A stretch of DNA of 45,750 bases from an uncultured Clostridia bacterium (lineage in GTDB: Bacteria > Bacillota > Clostridia > Christensenellales > UBA1242): the NCBI GenBank assembly GCA_946484195.1, contig CAMLSW010000004.1:1-45750 (forward strand), read 5' to 3'. The position numbers were made by a program, and so were the translations under genes. Of the stretch, positions 23,809 through 33,500 are shown piece by piece (the stretch's first letter is position 1; each line of letters starts with the position of its first letter). The notes beneath the pieces are model-generated. The model was not told the DNA's origin. It worked only from the letters and a program-made list of their open reading frames with translations, and ran no database searches.

Positions 23809-25978
23809 TTTTTGCGTTCTCCAAATTTATTAAAGTTGTTATTTTTCTAATTATCGTTTCTATTTTAGGTTTAATATTATATTTTTCAAATTCTCTTGTT
23901 TCTGCTGTTTTAGACAATATATTAATAGCCCTATCATATTGTTTTTTGTCTAACAACTCTATAATTACTGACTTATCACTATCTGCAAGAACATCTATTG
24001 GAAGTCTTGCCATTAGCATCTTTACACCATCTAATGTTTCATCATAGTTAGGTTTATCAAAACTTACATTTTTCTTTGGTTTAAAGAAAAGTTTGTTTCT
24101 CTCAAGCATGTCATAGAACACTTTTTCTTCCATAAATGGTTTGCCAGACTTTGTGTCTTGCTTTGCATTTCCAAGCTTGTATTTGGAACACCTAAATGAC
24201 GGTGTAAATTTACTCTTTATAGGTGCGAAGCCAAATACCGACACAATTGCATTTCCCATATCATTAGCATTATTTAATTGTGCTAGTTCGCTTGGGTAGA
24301 TAAGTGGTCTTTCCTTTATGGATGCAGAAGAATTGACATCTTCTGCTTTACCTGTATTAAAACTTACATTTCTTTGTACTAGCGAATAGTTGCCACATTT
24401 TTTTGAAAATTCTTCTATTGTTTTTAGGTCGGTTGTGCCTATGAAAATCTGAATATTGCAGTTTGATTTAATTATATCTGCTGATTTTTCATCGTATACT
24501 TTTGCAAGTTGAGCATACGACTGCACTACGAGTGCAAACCATATCTTTCTTGATCGTCCAACAGTTATCATTTGTTCTAGTTTATGAATTCTTGGCAAGT
24601 TGCCGAACTCATCTAGTAAAAAATAGACGCTTCTTGGAAGTGATAAGTCAGGGAATGTATTTGCTTTTGCAACCAGTCCCTTATAAGCTTGCAGTATTAT
24701 CATTGAAGCAAGTGTATGTCTTGTTTCTTTCTCGTCAGGAATTTGCAAGAAAAGTGCTGTTGGCTTATTTGCTATCTCTCCAAAATCTATTTCGTTACTG
24801 CTAGTCAATGCACAAATACTTTTATCACTAAACATTGCTAGTTTATCAAAAATTGTTGATAGGTATGATCCACGAGTTTTATCGCTAGCATCTAATACCT
24901 GTTTTGACAAACTTACTGATTTTGAAATTGGACTTCTTTTTTGGAAATATTTCATTAAATCATCGCAATCATTTTGTGTATTTGTTGCAATTTTCATAAT
25001 ATTATAAAAGTTAAATTTTTCTTTTGTCATTCCCAGTTCAGGGTTTTCAGAATCTTCAAGCATTGCTAGAACTATTGCTAAAATAAAGTTTTTAGCCCCA
25101 CTTTCCCAAATAGGCTCGCTTTTATTTATTACTGGGCAAAGAACTGAAACAATGTCATGCAAATCTTCATAGATTTCGTCATACATTTCTTGCTTATCTA
25201 CCTGTATTTTAGATAGCAGTTCTTCGTGGTCATAATAAACTTTATCTTTGTATTTGTAACAACCATTTTCTTCATCAGTCACAACTTTATCTTCCAAATG
25301 TAACATTTCTTGGTACATTGTGAATGGCTTTTCAAGCGGATTCCATCTTATAGAACAATATGGATTGCGTAGATCTATAACTTTCACATCATAGCCAAGC
25401 CTTTGAAGTTCTTGACAATGCAAAGAATATAGTTCTCCTTTTGGATCGGATAAAATCATAGATGGTCTATTTTTAGAGTGGGCTAATATTTGTGTTGTTG
25501 GATTAATGAAAGTAGTTGTTTTACCAGAACCTGTTGTACCGATTATCAGTGTATGTGCGGGTTTTGATAGTGTAATTGTCAGTTTTTTCTTAATTTCTTC
25601 TGCTTTGATAGGAATTCCATCAATGTTGGTTTGAGAAAGTCTATCAAAGTCAATTTGTTTAAAGTTCTGTTTTAATTCTTTATCGCTTTCAAAATGTGCT
25701 TGTTCAAGTCCTGCTAAAAAATGCTTATCTTTTTCACTTGATTCCATTAAACTTTTGGAATGATTAAGCCAAAAACCTTTATACCAACCCCAAATATAAA
25801 GGCAGACGACTATCATAAACAAAAAAGCACTGTAAAGATAGGTGTCAGTATTTAGCAGTAGACTAGTGTCAAATTTAAACACAAAATCGTTCGCAACAAA
25901 GCAATTTGCTAAAAAGCCTAAAGCAAAACAAATCACAAGTAGTAATAACCAAATAATGATTTTTTTGACTATTTTCAA
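23798..25978 (-). CDS. virD4: VirD4/TraG-type coupling protein
   Basis: The 726-aa protein has two N-terminal membrane segments (about 8-30 and 45-65), Walker A GTTGSGKTTT at about residue 149, DPKGELY soon after, and Walker B YFLLDEFGN at about 456. These are the marks of type IV coupling proteins, which carry the relaxase-DNA complex to the channel. Translation begins at TTG (25978), overlapping the relaxase stop by 4 nt, with no good ribosome site, so it depends on coupling. Confidence 0.95.
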   Translation of the reverse strand: MKIVKKIIIWLLLLVICFALGFLANCFVANDFVFKFDTSLLLNTDTYLYSAFLFMIVVCLYIWGWYKGFWLNHSKSLMESSEKDKHFLAGLEQAHFESDKELKQNFKQIDFDRLSQTNIDGIPIKAEEIKKKLTITLSKPAHTLIIGTTGSGKTTTFINPTTQILAHSKNRPSMILSDPKGELYSLHCQELQRLGYDVKVIDLRNPYCSIRWNPLEKPFTMYQEMLHLEDKVVTDEENGCYKYKDKVYYDHEELLSKIQVDKQEMYDEIYEDLHDIVSVLCPVINKSEPIWESGAKNFILAIVLAMLEDSENPELGMTKEKFNFYNIMKIATNTQNDCDDLMKYFQKRSPISKSVSLSKQVLDASDKTRGSYLSTIFDKLAMFSDKSICALTSSNEIDFGEIANKPTALFLQIPDEKETRHTLASMIILQAYKGLVAKANTFPDLSLPRSVYFLLDEFGNLPRIHKLEQMITVGRSRKIWFALVVQSYAQLAKVYDEKSADIIKSNCNIQIFIGTTDLKTIEEFSKKCGNYSLVQRNVSFNTGKAEDVNSSASIKERPLIYPSELAQLNNANDMGNAIVSVFGFAPIKSKFTPSFRCSKYKLGNAKQDTKSGKPFMEEKVFYDMLERNKLFFKPKKNVSFDKPNYDETLDGVKMLMARLPIDVLADSDKSVIIELLDKKQYDRAINILSKTAETREFEKYNIKPKIETIIRKITTLINLENAKNES

Positions 25979-27195
25979 AGTTCAATAATACCTTGTTCAA
26001 TAAGAACTTTAATTTTCATCTCTTCAAGAACTTTCATGTGCTGTGCAAAGTAGTCAATAGCTTCTTGTTGCACCTTTTCACTTAATCTCATACTTTGGTC
26101 AAATATATATTCATCTTTTCTGCGTTGTAAACGCTTTTTTGCTAAGCGAGATTTTACCTGTATATCAAAGTGTTTGATTTCGTTGCTTATGTTTAAAATA
26201 TTTTTAATTGCAATATTACCAAGCCTGCGATATAAATCGCTTAAATATTTATCATAAAGCACGACTTTTTGGGGATCTATTTTACTATTTGCACACATTC
26301 TTCGAATAGAATTATCTTTTTCTTGAAGCAATGTTAAAAAAGTTCTAAAAACAGCATTTGTCTTATCATCTTGTTTGATTATTAGGTCTATCAAGTGATT
26401 TATGTCATTTTTTAAAAATATCATATTTTCGCTATCATAAGAGACTCGTCCATCTGATGGCAAAAGTATTAAGATCTTTTTTAGCATTTTTAGACTTTCT
26501 CCTTTTTTTATTGTTTTTTTGATGTTATTCTTTATTTTTTCGGTTAATTCCTGTCTTTTTGTGTAAATTTTTTCATTTATTTTAGAATTTGTTAAATAAG
26601 ACTCTATATCAATTTTTATTTTATTGATGGAATATTGGCTTACTTGACCATAAGAAAAACATAATTCTTTTTTAGTTTTTCGGTATTTGAGAGGCTCTTT
26701 TTCATAAAAAGAATAATGGATATGTCTATGATCGGTGTTTGTATGCAGTCCTGCACACCAAACAATGTTGTTAGGATCAAAACCTGCTTGCTTTAAGAAC
26801 TTGGGGAATTCTTTTAACATGAGGTTATAAGCTGATTCATAGTCATTGCAATATTTCTTCCCAAAGAATTCTTCAAAACTTATAAGCCCGTGCCAAATAG
26901 GACTTTTCGTATTTCTAAATCCCTTTTTTAGTTCAGCAAGTTGTTCTTTACTGCATAAGCCATTTTTATCAAAAAGACCAGTACTTTTTTCGTGATTGCC
27001 CGAATAGTCAACAAAGTCTATTTTCTTTTCGCTACCATTGTTTACATAATTCAGGTAGTTGTAATTATCTCTGCAAGAATAAAACAGCCTTTCCTTTCGG
27101 TATCTTTGATAAAGCTTGTCATTTACTCCGTAACCATCAAGGCAGGGCACTGAATGAATAAAGAAATTTACATTAGGTGTCGCCACGAACATCAA
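25975..27195 (-). CDS. MobP-type relaxase (MobP3-like)
   Basis: The 406-aa protein has the relaxase metal-binding motif DHRHIHYSF at about residue 155 within HTNTDHRHIHY, which fits the MOBP3-like relaxases of Bacillota ICEs. The catalytic Tyr is probably one of the N-terminal tyrosines (YQRYR or YNYLNYV). The C-terminal half is helical and basic. It overlaps the RHH accessory gene by 23 nt and VirD4 by 4 nt. It would nick at the oriT candidate at 27660-27735. Confidence 0.8.
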   Translation of the reverse strand: MMFVATPNVNFFIHSVPCLDGYGVNDKLYQRYRKERLFYSCRDNYNYLNYVNNGSEKKIDFVDYSGNHEKSTGLFDKNGLCSKEQLAELKKGFRNTKSPIWHGLISFEEFFGKKYCNDYESAYNLMLKEFPKFLKQAGFDPNNIVWCAGLHTNTDHRHIHYSFYEKEPLKYRKTKKELCFSYGQVSQYSINKIKIDIESYLTNSKINEKIYTKRQELTEKIKNNIKKTIKKGESLKMLKKILILLPSDGRVSYDSENMIFLKNDINHLIDLIIKQDDKTNAVFRTFLTLLQEKDNSIRRMCANSKIDPQKVVLYDKYLSDLYRRLGNIAIKNILNISNEIKHFDIQVKSRLAKKRLQRRKDEYIFDQSMRLSEKVQQEAIDYFAQHMKVLEEMKIKVLIEQGIIEL

Positions 27196-27631
27196 ATTCC
27201 TTAATCAAAGCTTCGGTAACTTTTTCAAAGTTTTCAGGGAGTTCATCAAAGAAACCTCGATTGTATGAGTCGATTGAAATACCTTTGTCTTGTGCTATTC
27301 TAAAAATTATGTTGTATAGTCTAGAAATGAGTGTTTGATTTTCTTTTCCTATCACATAACTTTCTTTGTAGTGGTTGTAGCCAACATCTACAAACCTATC
27401 AAGCATTGAGGTCAATCGTTTCATCTCGTCAAAGATTTTGCCAGACTTTAGCATATCTTTAACATTTTCATTTTCAGCTATGATAGACTCCATCCCTCGT
27501 TTTAGTACATCTACCACAAATGAATTTTGTGTTGTGTAAAACTTACAATTTTGTTCCCATAATTTATCTAGTTTTTCTATATCACGAGAGTCATAGAGAC
27601 GCACTGTAAGTTTCAGCAAGCTATCTTTCAT
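27173..27631 (-). CDS. Relaxosome accessory protein (ribbon-helix-helix, MobC-like)
   Basis: The 152-aa protein begins with a beta strand and helices of RHH type (LLKLTVRLYDSRDIEKLDKLW), followed by helical dimer segments. It is the first gene of the transfer operon, has TAGGAGG upstream, and lies directly beside the oriT candidate, where such proteins bind and open the DNA for the relaxase. Confidence 0.7.
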   Translation of the reverse strand: MKDSLLKLTVRLYDSRDIEKLDKLWEQNCKFYTTQNSFVVDVLKRGMESIIAENENVKDMLKSGKIFDEMKRLTSMLDRFVDVGYNHYKESYVIGKENQTLISRLYNIIFRIAQDKGISIDSYNRGFFDELPENFEKVTEALIKEFDVRGDT

Positions 27632-27659
27632 ATTTCCTCCTAAAATATTTTTGTTTTGT

Positions 27660-27735
27660 AGTCAGCTTCCGTTCTTCTATTGAGCGGAAGCCTTTCCAAA
27701 ACTAACTCATTGCCCCTCTATATAAGGCAGACTTG
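27660..27735. other. oriT: Candidate origin of transfer (oriT)
   Basis: The inverted repeat GCTTCCG (27665-27671) / CGGAAGC (27685-27691) with a 13-nt spacer lies in the only non-coding gap (27632-27747) directly before the accessory-relaxase pair. This is the standard place and shape for a MOBP oriT. The nick site cannot be assigned by eye. Confidence 0.5.
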
Positions 27736-27747
27736 TTGCATAAGAAA

Positions 27748-28275
27748 CTAGATTTCATCAGCGAATTTTCTTAATTTTGTAATAATTTTTGCTATATCTC
27801 TGCCAATAGTTGATCTATTTAGTCCAAAAATTTTTGCTATTTCTGATTTACTAAAATCAAGATAATAGTAGAGAAATATAGTAAATAACTCGCCAAAAGT
27901 GAATTCTTTGAAGTGATTTTTAAAAATTTTTGAAATAATTTGCGATTTTTCTCTCATTTCGTAAATTTTGTTGCATGCTTCCTGCAGTGCATCTTCCAAA
28001 TTTAGTTCAAATTCACTAGGCTCATAGTCTAGGTCGAAGTCCTGTTCATCAACTGGATCATCAGTCCTGTTATTGTATGGACATTCGTTTCTAGCAATCT
28101 CGTCTTTTTGTTTTTTATCAAACTCGTCCATCTCCATTAGGGCAACTTTGATTTTTCTTTTGTCGTGAATTACAACTTTCCTGTTGTGTAGTTTGTCAAA
28201 GTATTCAAAGTCTATAATCTCATCTTGATCAAGTAATTTTTCTTGTTCGAGTGGTGTTAATTTTTTTCTTCTCAT
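27748..28275 (-). CDS. Sigma-70 region 4-like HTH regulator
   Basis: The 175-aa protein has a C-terminal helix-turn-helix (FSKSEIAKIFGLNRSTIGRDI, about 146-166) like sigma factor region 4 or YlxM-type regulators, and an acidic middle (about 75-100). It has no region 2, so it is more likely a transcription activator than a full sigma factor. It overlaps the upstream HTH gene by 4 nt (ATGA) and precedes oriT, so it may control the transfer operon. Confidence 0.65.
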   Translation of the reverse strand: MRRKKLTPLEQEKLLDQDEIIDFEYFDKLHNRKVVIHDKRKIKVALMEMDEFDKKQKDEIARNECPYNNRTDDPVDEQDFDLDYEPSEFELNLEDALQEACNKIYEMREKSQIISKIFKNHFKEFTFGELFTIFLYYYLDFSKSEIAKIFGLNRSTIGRDIAKIITKLRKFADEI

Positions 28276-28622
28276 AAATCTATCTCCTTAAATTCTAGAT
28301 TGGTGGATAGTTTGTTTATGAAAGACTTAATTCTTGGGTTAGAATCCTGCAACGATTCCAACTTACTTATGATGAGTTGCAGATCATCAGATGTAAGTTT
28401 TTCAATACTGACTTTTTTGTCAGGTATCAATCTTATTCCACCTCGCTTATCTCCACCATGAAAGGATTCAATGTTGTAGCGATATGAAAGTGATTGAATA
28501 TGACGATAGGCTGTAATTCTGCTGACTTCGACTTCATCTGCAATTTCTTGCAGGGTATGAAATTTTTCGTCAGAAATAAAATGCAAAATATCAGCCATAA
28601 TGCTTGAACTTCTGACATTCAT
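28272..28622 (-). CDS. HTH_11-type transcriptional regulator
   Basis: The 116-aa protein has a winged-helix N-terminus (FHTLQEIADEVEVSRITAYRHI, about residues 20-42) with a wing (GGDKRGGIRLIP), as in DeoR/WYL-type regulators but without the WYL domain. AAGGAGGTG precedes the start. The palindromic operator 50 nt upstream is a likely target. It forms an operon with the sigma-like gene. Confidence 0.7.
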   Translation of the reverse strand: MNVRSSSIMADILHFISDEKFHTLQEIADEVEVSRITAYRHIQSLSYRYNIESFHGGDKRGGIRLIPDKKVSIEKLTSDDLQLIISKLESLQDSNPRIKSFINKLSTNLEFKEIDL

Positions 28623-28672
28623 ATCGCTTTACACCTCCTTTTATGATTTTGATAACTTGATCTTAGCAACCC

Positions 28673-28697
28673 CGTGTTATCAGCATTTGATAACACG
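28673..28697. promoter_or_regulatory. Palindromic operator before the HTH regulator
   Basis: CGTGTTATCA (28673-28682) and TGATAACACG (28688-28697) are perfect inverted repeats with a 5-nt spacer. A further half site (GTTATCA) lies closer to the gene. Placed just upstream of the presumed promoter of the 28622 gene, it is a probable autoregulatory site. Confidence 0.6.
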
Positions 28698-28738
28698 AGA
28701 AAACTTTTTCAATTTTTTTTAATTCAGAGGCTATAAAA

Positions 28739-28796
28739 AAGAAAGCCCCAACTTCAAGAGATAAAACATCTCGTAGAAATCAGGGCTTTCCTAATT
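28739..28796 (-). terminator. Compound hairpin terminator (leftward)
   Basis: GAAAGCCC (28741-28748) pairs with GGGCTTTC (28783-28790), with an inner GAGAT/ATCTC hairpin; on the minus strand it is followed by TTTTTTAT. The non-coding stretch between here and 29010 is very AT-rich and holds at most a 29-codon TTG ORF (28754-28843). Confidence 0.65.
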
Positions 28797-29010
28797 AAAT
28801 TTTTACTAAATAATATTTTATTTTGAAATGATATTAAAAACAAAATTCTCCTTAAAAATGTAAAATTTAATGATATTTTTTTTAATTTTTTACTACTTTT
28901 TGTGTAATTTTTTCAATTTACACTTTAATTTTACATTATTTTTCATTTAGAGAATTTGAAATAAAACACTATTAAAGTAAAAACTTATCTTATTTTGTCA
29001 AATAAAAAAG

Positions 29011-29072
29011 CCTTTGTTCCATAAGATAGTTTTATCAATTTTGATACACGCTGGTATCTTATGGTTCAAAGA
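29011..29072 (-). terminator. Long-stem terminator after the zinc-ribbon gene
   Basis: 29011-29028 and 29055-29072 form a near-perfect stem (CCATAAGATA / TATCTTATGG at its centre), followed on the minus strand by CTTTTTTATTT. It ends the LexA-like/zinc-ribbon message. Confidence 0.75.
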
Positions 29073-29085
29073 CCTAATTGGAATT

Positions 29086-29280
29086 TTAATCATTAAATCC
29101 TAAGACTATATATACTAGCTTACCACAAGAGTGGCACTTGCTTTGCATTGTTTTAGCTTTTGCTTTGTCGGATTTGGGTGGACTTTTTAATAGTTTTATG
29201 TGGCAATGTTCAAAATCAGAAGAGTGAACTTTGCCAATCCGTTTCTTGCAGTGTGGGCACAACATGTCGTCTTCAAACAT
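29086..29280 (-). CDS. Small double-CxxC zinc-ribbon protein (Com-like)
   Basis: The 64-aa protein has CPHC near the N-terminus and CHSC near the C-terminus with a Lys-rich linker, like the phage Mu Com family of RNA/DNA-binding zinc fingers. GGAGGTG precedes the start. It follows the LexA-like gene by 27 nt and so is probably under the same repressor. Role: possible translational or transcriptional activator, by family resemblance only. Confidence 0.6.
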   Translation of the reverse strand: MFEDDMLCPHCKKRIGKVHSSDFEHCHIKLLKSPPKSDKAKAKTMQSKCHSCGKLVYIVLGFND

Positions 29281-29306
29281 TTTTAAACACCTCCAATATT
29301 AAAATG

Positions 29307-29903
29307 TTAAAAATTGTGAATGCAACTGATGACCTTTCCAAGAATTTGTACATTGTCTACAATGATGTCTTTATATTCTTTGTTCTCAGGGTGTAGTACA
29401 ATTCTATTTCTTTTTTTGAAAAATCTTTTTACGGTTGCTTCTTCATCGATTAGTGCTACAACTATATCTCCATCATCTGCATTCTGACATTTTCGAACTA
29501 CAAGGATATCTTCATCTTTAATTCCTGCATCGATCATGCTTTGTCCTTTTGCGTGGAGAAGAAATGTTTCGCCAGTTCCAAAAATATCAGCAGGTAGAGA
29601 ATAAGTACCCTCAATGTTTTCGACAGCAAGAATGGGCTGTCCACAAGTAACCGTGCCAAGCAATGGGGCGATAATTGTTCGGTCTGGGTTTAACTTGCGA
29701 GAGATTTTGATCCCACCAAAATCATTCTTCTGAATCTTGCCATCAGCTTCAAGCCTACCAACATACCTGAAAACACTAGCGAGGTTAGTAAACCTCATTG
29801 CTTTCATTATTGTTCGGTATGATGGCGACTTACCATTTTGAGTTTGATACTTATTGATAAATTCTAAAAGTTCTGCCAATTTTCTTTCGTTTAATATTTT
29901 CAT
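29307..29903 (-). CDS. LexA-like self-cleaving repressor
   Basis: The 198-aa protein has an N-terminal winged helix (SPSYRTIMKAMRFTNLASVF) and a C-terminal S24 peptidase: cleavage site Cys-Gly in TVTCGQP (about residue 86; Ala-Gly in most LexA, Cys-Gly in UmuD), nucleophile Ser in GQSMID (about 119) and Lys in ATVKRF (about 157). The ATG at 29903 with GGAGAAAG is preferred to the GTG at 29915, which overlaps that site. A perfect palindrome directly upstream suggests self-repression. DNA damage would lift it and could start ICE excision. Confidence 0.85.
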   Translation of the reverse strand: MKILNERKLAELLEFINKYQTQNGKSPSYRTIMKAMRFTNLASVFRYVGRLEADGKIQKNDFGGIKISRKLNPDRTIIAPLLGTVTCGQPILAVENIEGTYSLPADIFGTGETFLLHAKGQSMIDAGIKDEDILVVRKCQNADDGDIVVALIDEEATVKRFFKKRNRIVLHPENKEYKDIIVDNVQILGKVISCIHNF

Positions 29904-29917
29904 ATCTTTCTCCACAA

Positions 29918-29938
29918 AACGAAACTATCCGTTTCGTT
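29918..29938. promoter_or_regulatory. Operator of the LexA-like repressor
   Basis: AACGAAAC (29918-29925) and GTTTCGTT (29931-29938) with a 5-nt spacer form a perfect palindrome between the -10 box and the ribosome site of the repressor gene. It is unlike the Bacillus LexA box (CGAAC-N4-GTTCG), but of the same size. Confidence 0.7.
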
Positions 29939-29945
29939 ATATGCC

Positions 29946-29987
29946 CATATAATAGCAAAACACAACACCTAAAAAACGGATTTTAAG
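29946..29987 (-). promoter_or_regulatory. Promoter of the LexA-like gene with conserved upstream element
   Basis: On the minus strand, AAAATCCG-TTTTTT is followed 16 nt later by TGC-TATTAT, an extended -10. The same elements at the same 30-nt spacing occur at 44257-44294 before the WYL gene, so both may answer to one regulator. Confidence 0.5.
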
Positions 29988-30017
29988 AAAAAACTTAAAA
30001 AATTTTCAAAAAAATAA

Positions 30018-30037
30018 CCACACTTTAATAAGTGTGG
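30018..30037 (-). terminator. Terminator after the zinc-finger gene
   Basis: CCACACTT / AAGTGTGG with a 4-nt loop, followed on the minus strand by TTATTTTTTT. It is 15 nt after the stop of the 30052 gene. Confidence 0.8.
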
Positions 30038-30051
30038 CTAAAAAAGTACTT

Positions 30052-30480
30052 TTATTTCTTGTTTAATTCTTTTAGTAATTCTAATATGTCTTTACTATTA
30101 TTTGTCGGAGCACTCCACCATTGAGAACAGATATGATATTTTTTTCCATTTATATTATAAGGCTCTATATAATATCTATAAACAGATGAAGAATCTACAA
30201 CAACCTCTTTTTTGCAATGTTCTTTATCAATATCTTGACATTCTACCAATAAGGGTAATCTTAAACCTAAAAATTCAAAACTCTCTTTTTTCTTAGTAAG
30301 CTTATCAAGAGAACTTTGAGGGAACGTTCTTAATAAGGGCAATAAAACTTCTTCAACTTGATTTTTGTTTACATCTCTTGTGCCATTGTTATGATTATGC
30401 TGTGATTTACATAGAGAACAAAGATCTTCATCTTCTTTTATATAATTTAATTCACATTGTGGACATTTTTTATATTTCAT
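30052..30480 (-). CDS. Hypothetical protein with N-terminal CxxC zinc finger
   Basis: The 142-aa protein starts at ATG 30480 with GGAG upstream. It has CPQC and CSLC (about residues 6-9 and 22-25), a linker, and an alpha/beta domain with HICSQWW near the C-terminus. It lies outside the defence repeat on the left. HNH-like spacing is not evident. Not recognised; possibly a cargo gene of the same hotspot. Confidence 0.6.
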   Translation of the reverse strand: MKYKKCPQCELNYIKEDEDLCSLCKSQHNHNNGTRDVNKNQVEEVLLPLLRTFPQSSLDKLTKKKESFEFLGLRLPLLVECQDIDKEHCKKEVVVDSSSVYRYYIEPYNINGKKYHICSQWWSAPTNNSKDILELLKELNKK

Positions 30481-30501
30481 AATCACTCCATAATAGTTTA
30501 G

Positions 30502-30537
30502 TTTTTCTTTTATCTCAAAAAGAGAGGCAATAAGTAT
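30502..30537. repeat. 36-bp direct repeat, left copy (defence cassette boundary)
   Basis: Identical over 36 bp to 44302-44337. It ends exactly at the stop codon of res. The centre contains TATCTCAAAAAGAGA, a weak hairpin. The matching copy ends a few bases from the stop of the SLOG gene, so each copy lies at the 3' side of a leftward gene. Confidence 0.9.
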
Positions 30538-33500
30538 TAATTTATGCTTTTCATAACATTGAGTAAATCTTCATAACTTGTTACATCGTGGTATCGAACT
30601 TTACTTGTAGATAGTTCATTAAACAGCTTTCTTGCACATTTTATTTTTGCTTGTTCAATTGGTCTAAGTTCAAGTGATTCCATTGTTCCTTTTGTTTCTG
30701 CGACAAAGTAAATATGCTTTATTCCATACCCATCATTGAATGCAATTGCCCAGTCAGGTGCGTAGTTGCCAACAGGGGTAGGTATTTGGAACGATCTTGG
30801 AAGTTTTGCATAAACACAAACCTCATCAGCTTTGTCTAGATCTTCAGCAAATCTTCTTTCTACTGAATTTTCAGCAGTTCCATCTGTAAACAAATAGTCT
30901 TGAATAGCCTTTTTAGCCCTGAAAGCTTTGTTAAAGTCGGCTTTTGTTTGGTTTGCTGTAAAGATATCAGTGTCGTATGTTCCGTCCGTTACATTGTAGG
31001 TTACATGGTCGATTATCATTGTTGCTTTTTGTTCGTTTATAAGTCTAATTACCTTTGAAATAAATTCTTCAGGATTAAGTTTATACATATAGAATTTTGC
31101 CGGACTTATTCCTTGCAAAATTCTTACAATTGTCTTTCTTGTAAGAGTTGTGCCTGCGACGATTTTACCAATTAAATCGTATTTTGTACTATCTGCTCCT
31201 GCACTAGTTATACTTTCTGTTCTTGTTTTAGTAGCACCGAACGAATCTCCTCGTTTCACTTGGTTTTCGTCCATAACTCTTCTTTGTTCGCCAATTGTTA
31301 CCGTGTATTTCATCTCGGCGACAAATAGTTTGTCATCTATATGAACAATAGACTTTTTGATAAGTTCTTCACTATCAAATTCCACTTTGTAGGTGTATTT
31401 GTGGTTGATATAATTCCATAGTGTTTGGAACTCTTTCTTTGCAAAGTTGTCATTAAGTGCATTGTCAATAATGGTGGTTTGATTGCCATTTTCAATCATA
31501 CCATCAAGTGCTTTCTCATCAAAGATACCCTGTACAAGTTTGTGAATGCTTTCAGTATAAGGTGCAAGTATAGCAGGCATTTCTTTGAATGCACCATTTT
31601 CTTTATCTGCAAAGTAGCTTTCAGTGAGTTTGTTGTCTTTATCTACATAGCCACTAAATCTAAGATAACTTTGAATGTCGGTTGCAAGTTGTGTATCAAC
31701 CTGAATTGTGTTAGTTCCATCGCTGACAAATTTACCCTTAAAGTATTCAACTGTGGCTCTAGTAGGTCTATCAGATAGGTTAGCCTTAATATCCTTTTGA
31801 ATATCTGCAACAAAGTCTTTATAACTGTCAGTAGCAACAACTGTAAGCATATTTATTTTGTGGAAGTTGTTTCCTGTGGTAGCACAATAATGTGCATCAG
31901 CTCTATCTCCAAGCATATTAACAGCAATACGAAGCCCACGACCAACTTCTTGTCGTTTTGCAACAGCAGATTCTCCACCAGGCTTCAATGCACAGATTTG
32001 GAATACATTTGGATTATCCCATCCCTCACGAAGTGCAGAGTGGGAGAATATAAATCTCGTTGGCTCTTCAAAAGATAGCAATCTCTCTTTATTTTTCAAA
32101 ATCAAATCATACGCAGAAATATCGTCCGAACCTGTTTCTTTGTTGTCCTTTGAATCTATCATTCTGCCTGTTTTCTTATCAATAGAGAAGTATCCCTTGT
32201 GAGTATCCTCAACTGCAATATTCTTTAAATATTTAATATATGGGGTTTCAAACAAGGTCAAGTATTCATTCAAGATTTTTACATATTCTTGTTCAAACAT
32301 TCTTGCGTATTCGCCTTTTTCGTCAGGCTGGTCATAATCTCTATACTTTTTAACCTCATCAATAAAGAATAGGGAAAGACACTTTATACCTTTGTTATAA
32401 AGCATTTCTTCTTTTTCAAAGTGAGAACGAATTGTTTCTCTTATCTGCACTCTGCGAATGTCTTTGTCTGAAATATCTCCAATAACTTCGCCAATCTTAA
32501 TCTCTATGTCATTTAAGAATGTAACAGAGTTTGTAAATGGATTAATCTCTTTGATTGTATATCCATTTTTGTATTGCTCCATTTCATTTGAAAGACTAAA
32601 TAAGTTTCTTTCAACACCAAGTATTCTTGTTTCTCGGTTGATTGACTTGTTGTAGTTAATTTCAAATTCAAGCTTTGCCATTGGTGGTTTGTTTTTAGAT
32701 AAAACAATATCTTGAAGATATAAATATCCATTTGTTCCACGCAAGTTTTTTATTTCAAATCCTTTAACTTGAATTTTCTTAACAAGTTTTTTGTTGTATG
32801 CATCTAAAGCATCTAGTGAATAGACTAGGTTGTGATGTTTTCTATGGGTTGCAGAGAAGTTCATATTGAATAGTGGGTTAAACTTTTTAAGTGAGGTTTG
32901 GGTTGCCTCTCCACCAAGTTTTTGTGGCTCGTCAATGATAAGTATTGGTCTTGTCTTTGCCACAACATCAATAGGTCTACGAGATTGGAATTCGTCAAGC
33001 ACCATATCAATTCTTCGAGCATCTGCACCACGAGCATTGAAAGCCTGTGCATTGATTATCATTACTTGAATATCACTAGAAGAGGCAAAACTATCAAGTT
33101 CAGAAAGCCTTTTGCTATTGTAAATAAAATATCTTGCTTTCTTGCCATACTGATCCATAAAGTGATCTTCCATCATTTCAAACGACTTTTTGACGCCCTC
33201 ACGAATAGCAATGCTTGGAACAACAATGATAAATTTACTCCAACCATATCTTTGATTGAGTTCAAAAATTGTCTTTATGTAAACATAGGTTTTACCAGTG
33301 CCTGTTTCCATTTCAATATCAAGCGAGCACCGACCAAGCCCTCGAACGAGTTCTTCAGACTCTTTGTAGTTGTTATCTTGCTGAATTTTCTTGATGTTTG
33401 CAAAAATATCTGCATCCTCAATCACGATTTTGGCATTCTCAAAGCCATCGTCATTTATCTCAAATGCACCTGTGTCTATCATGTCAATCTGAGCCTCAAC

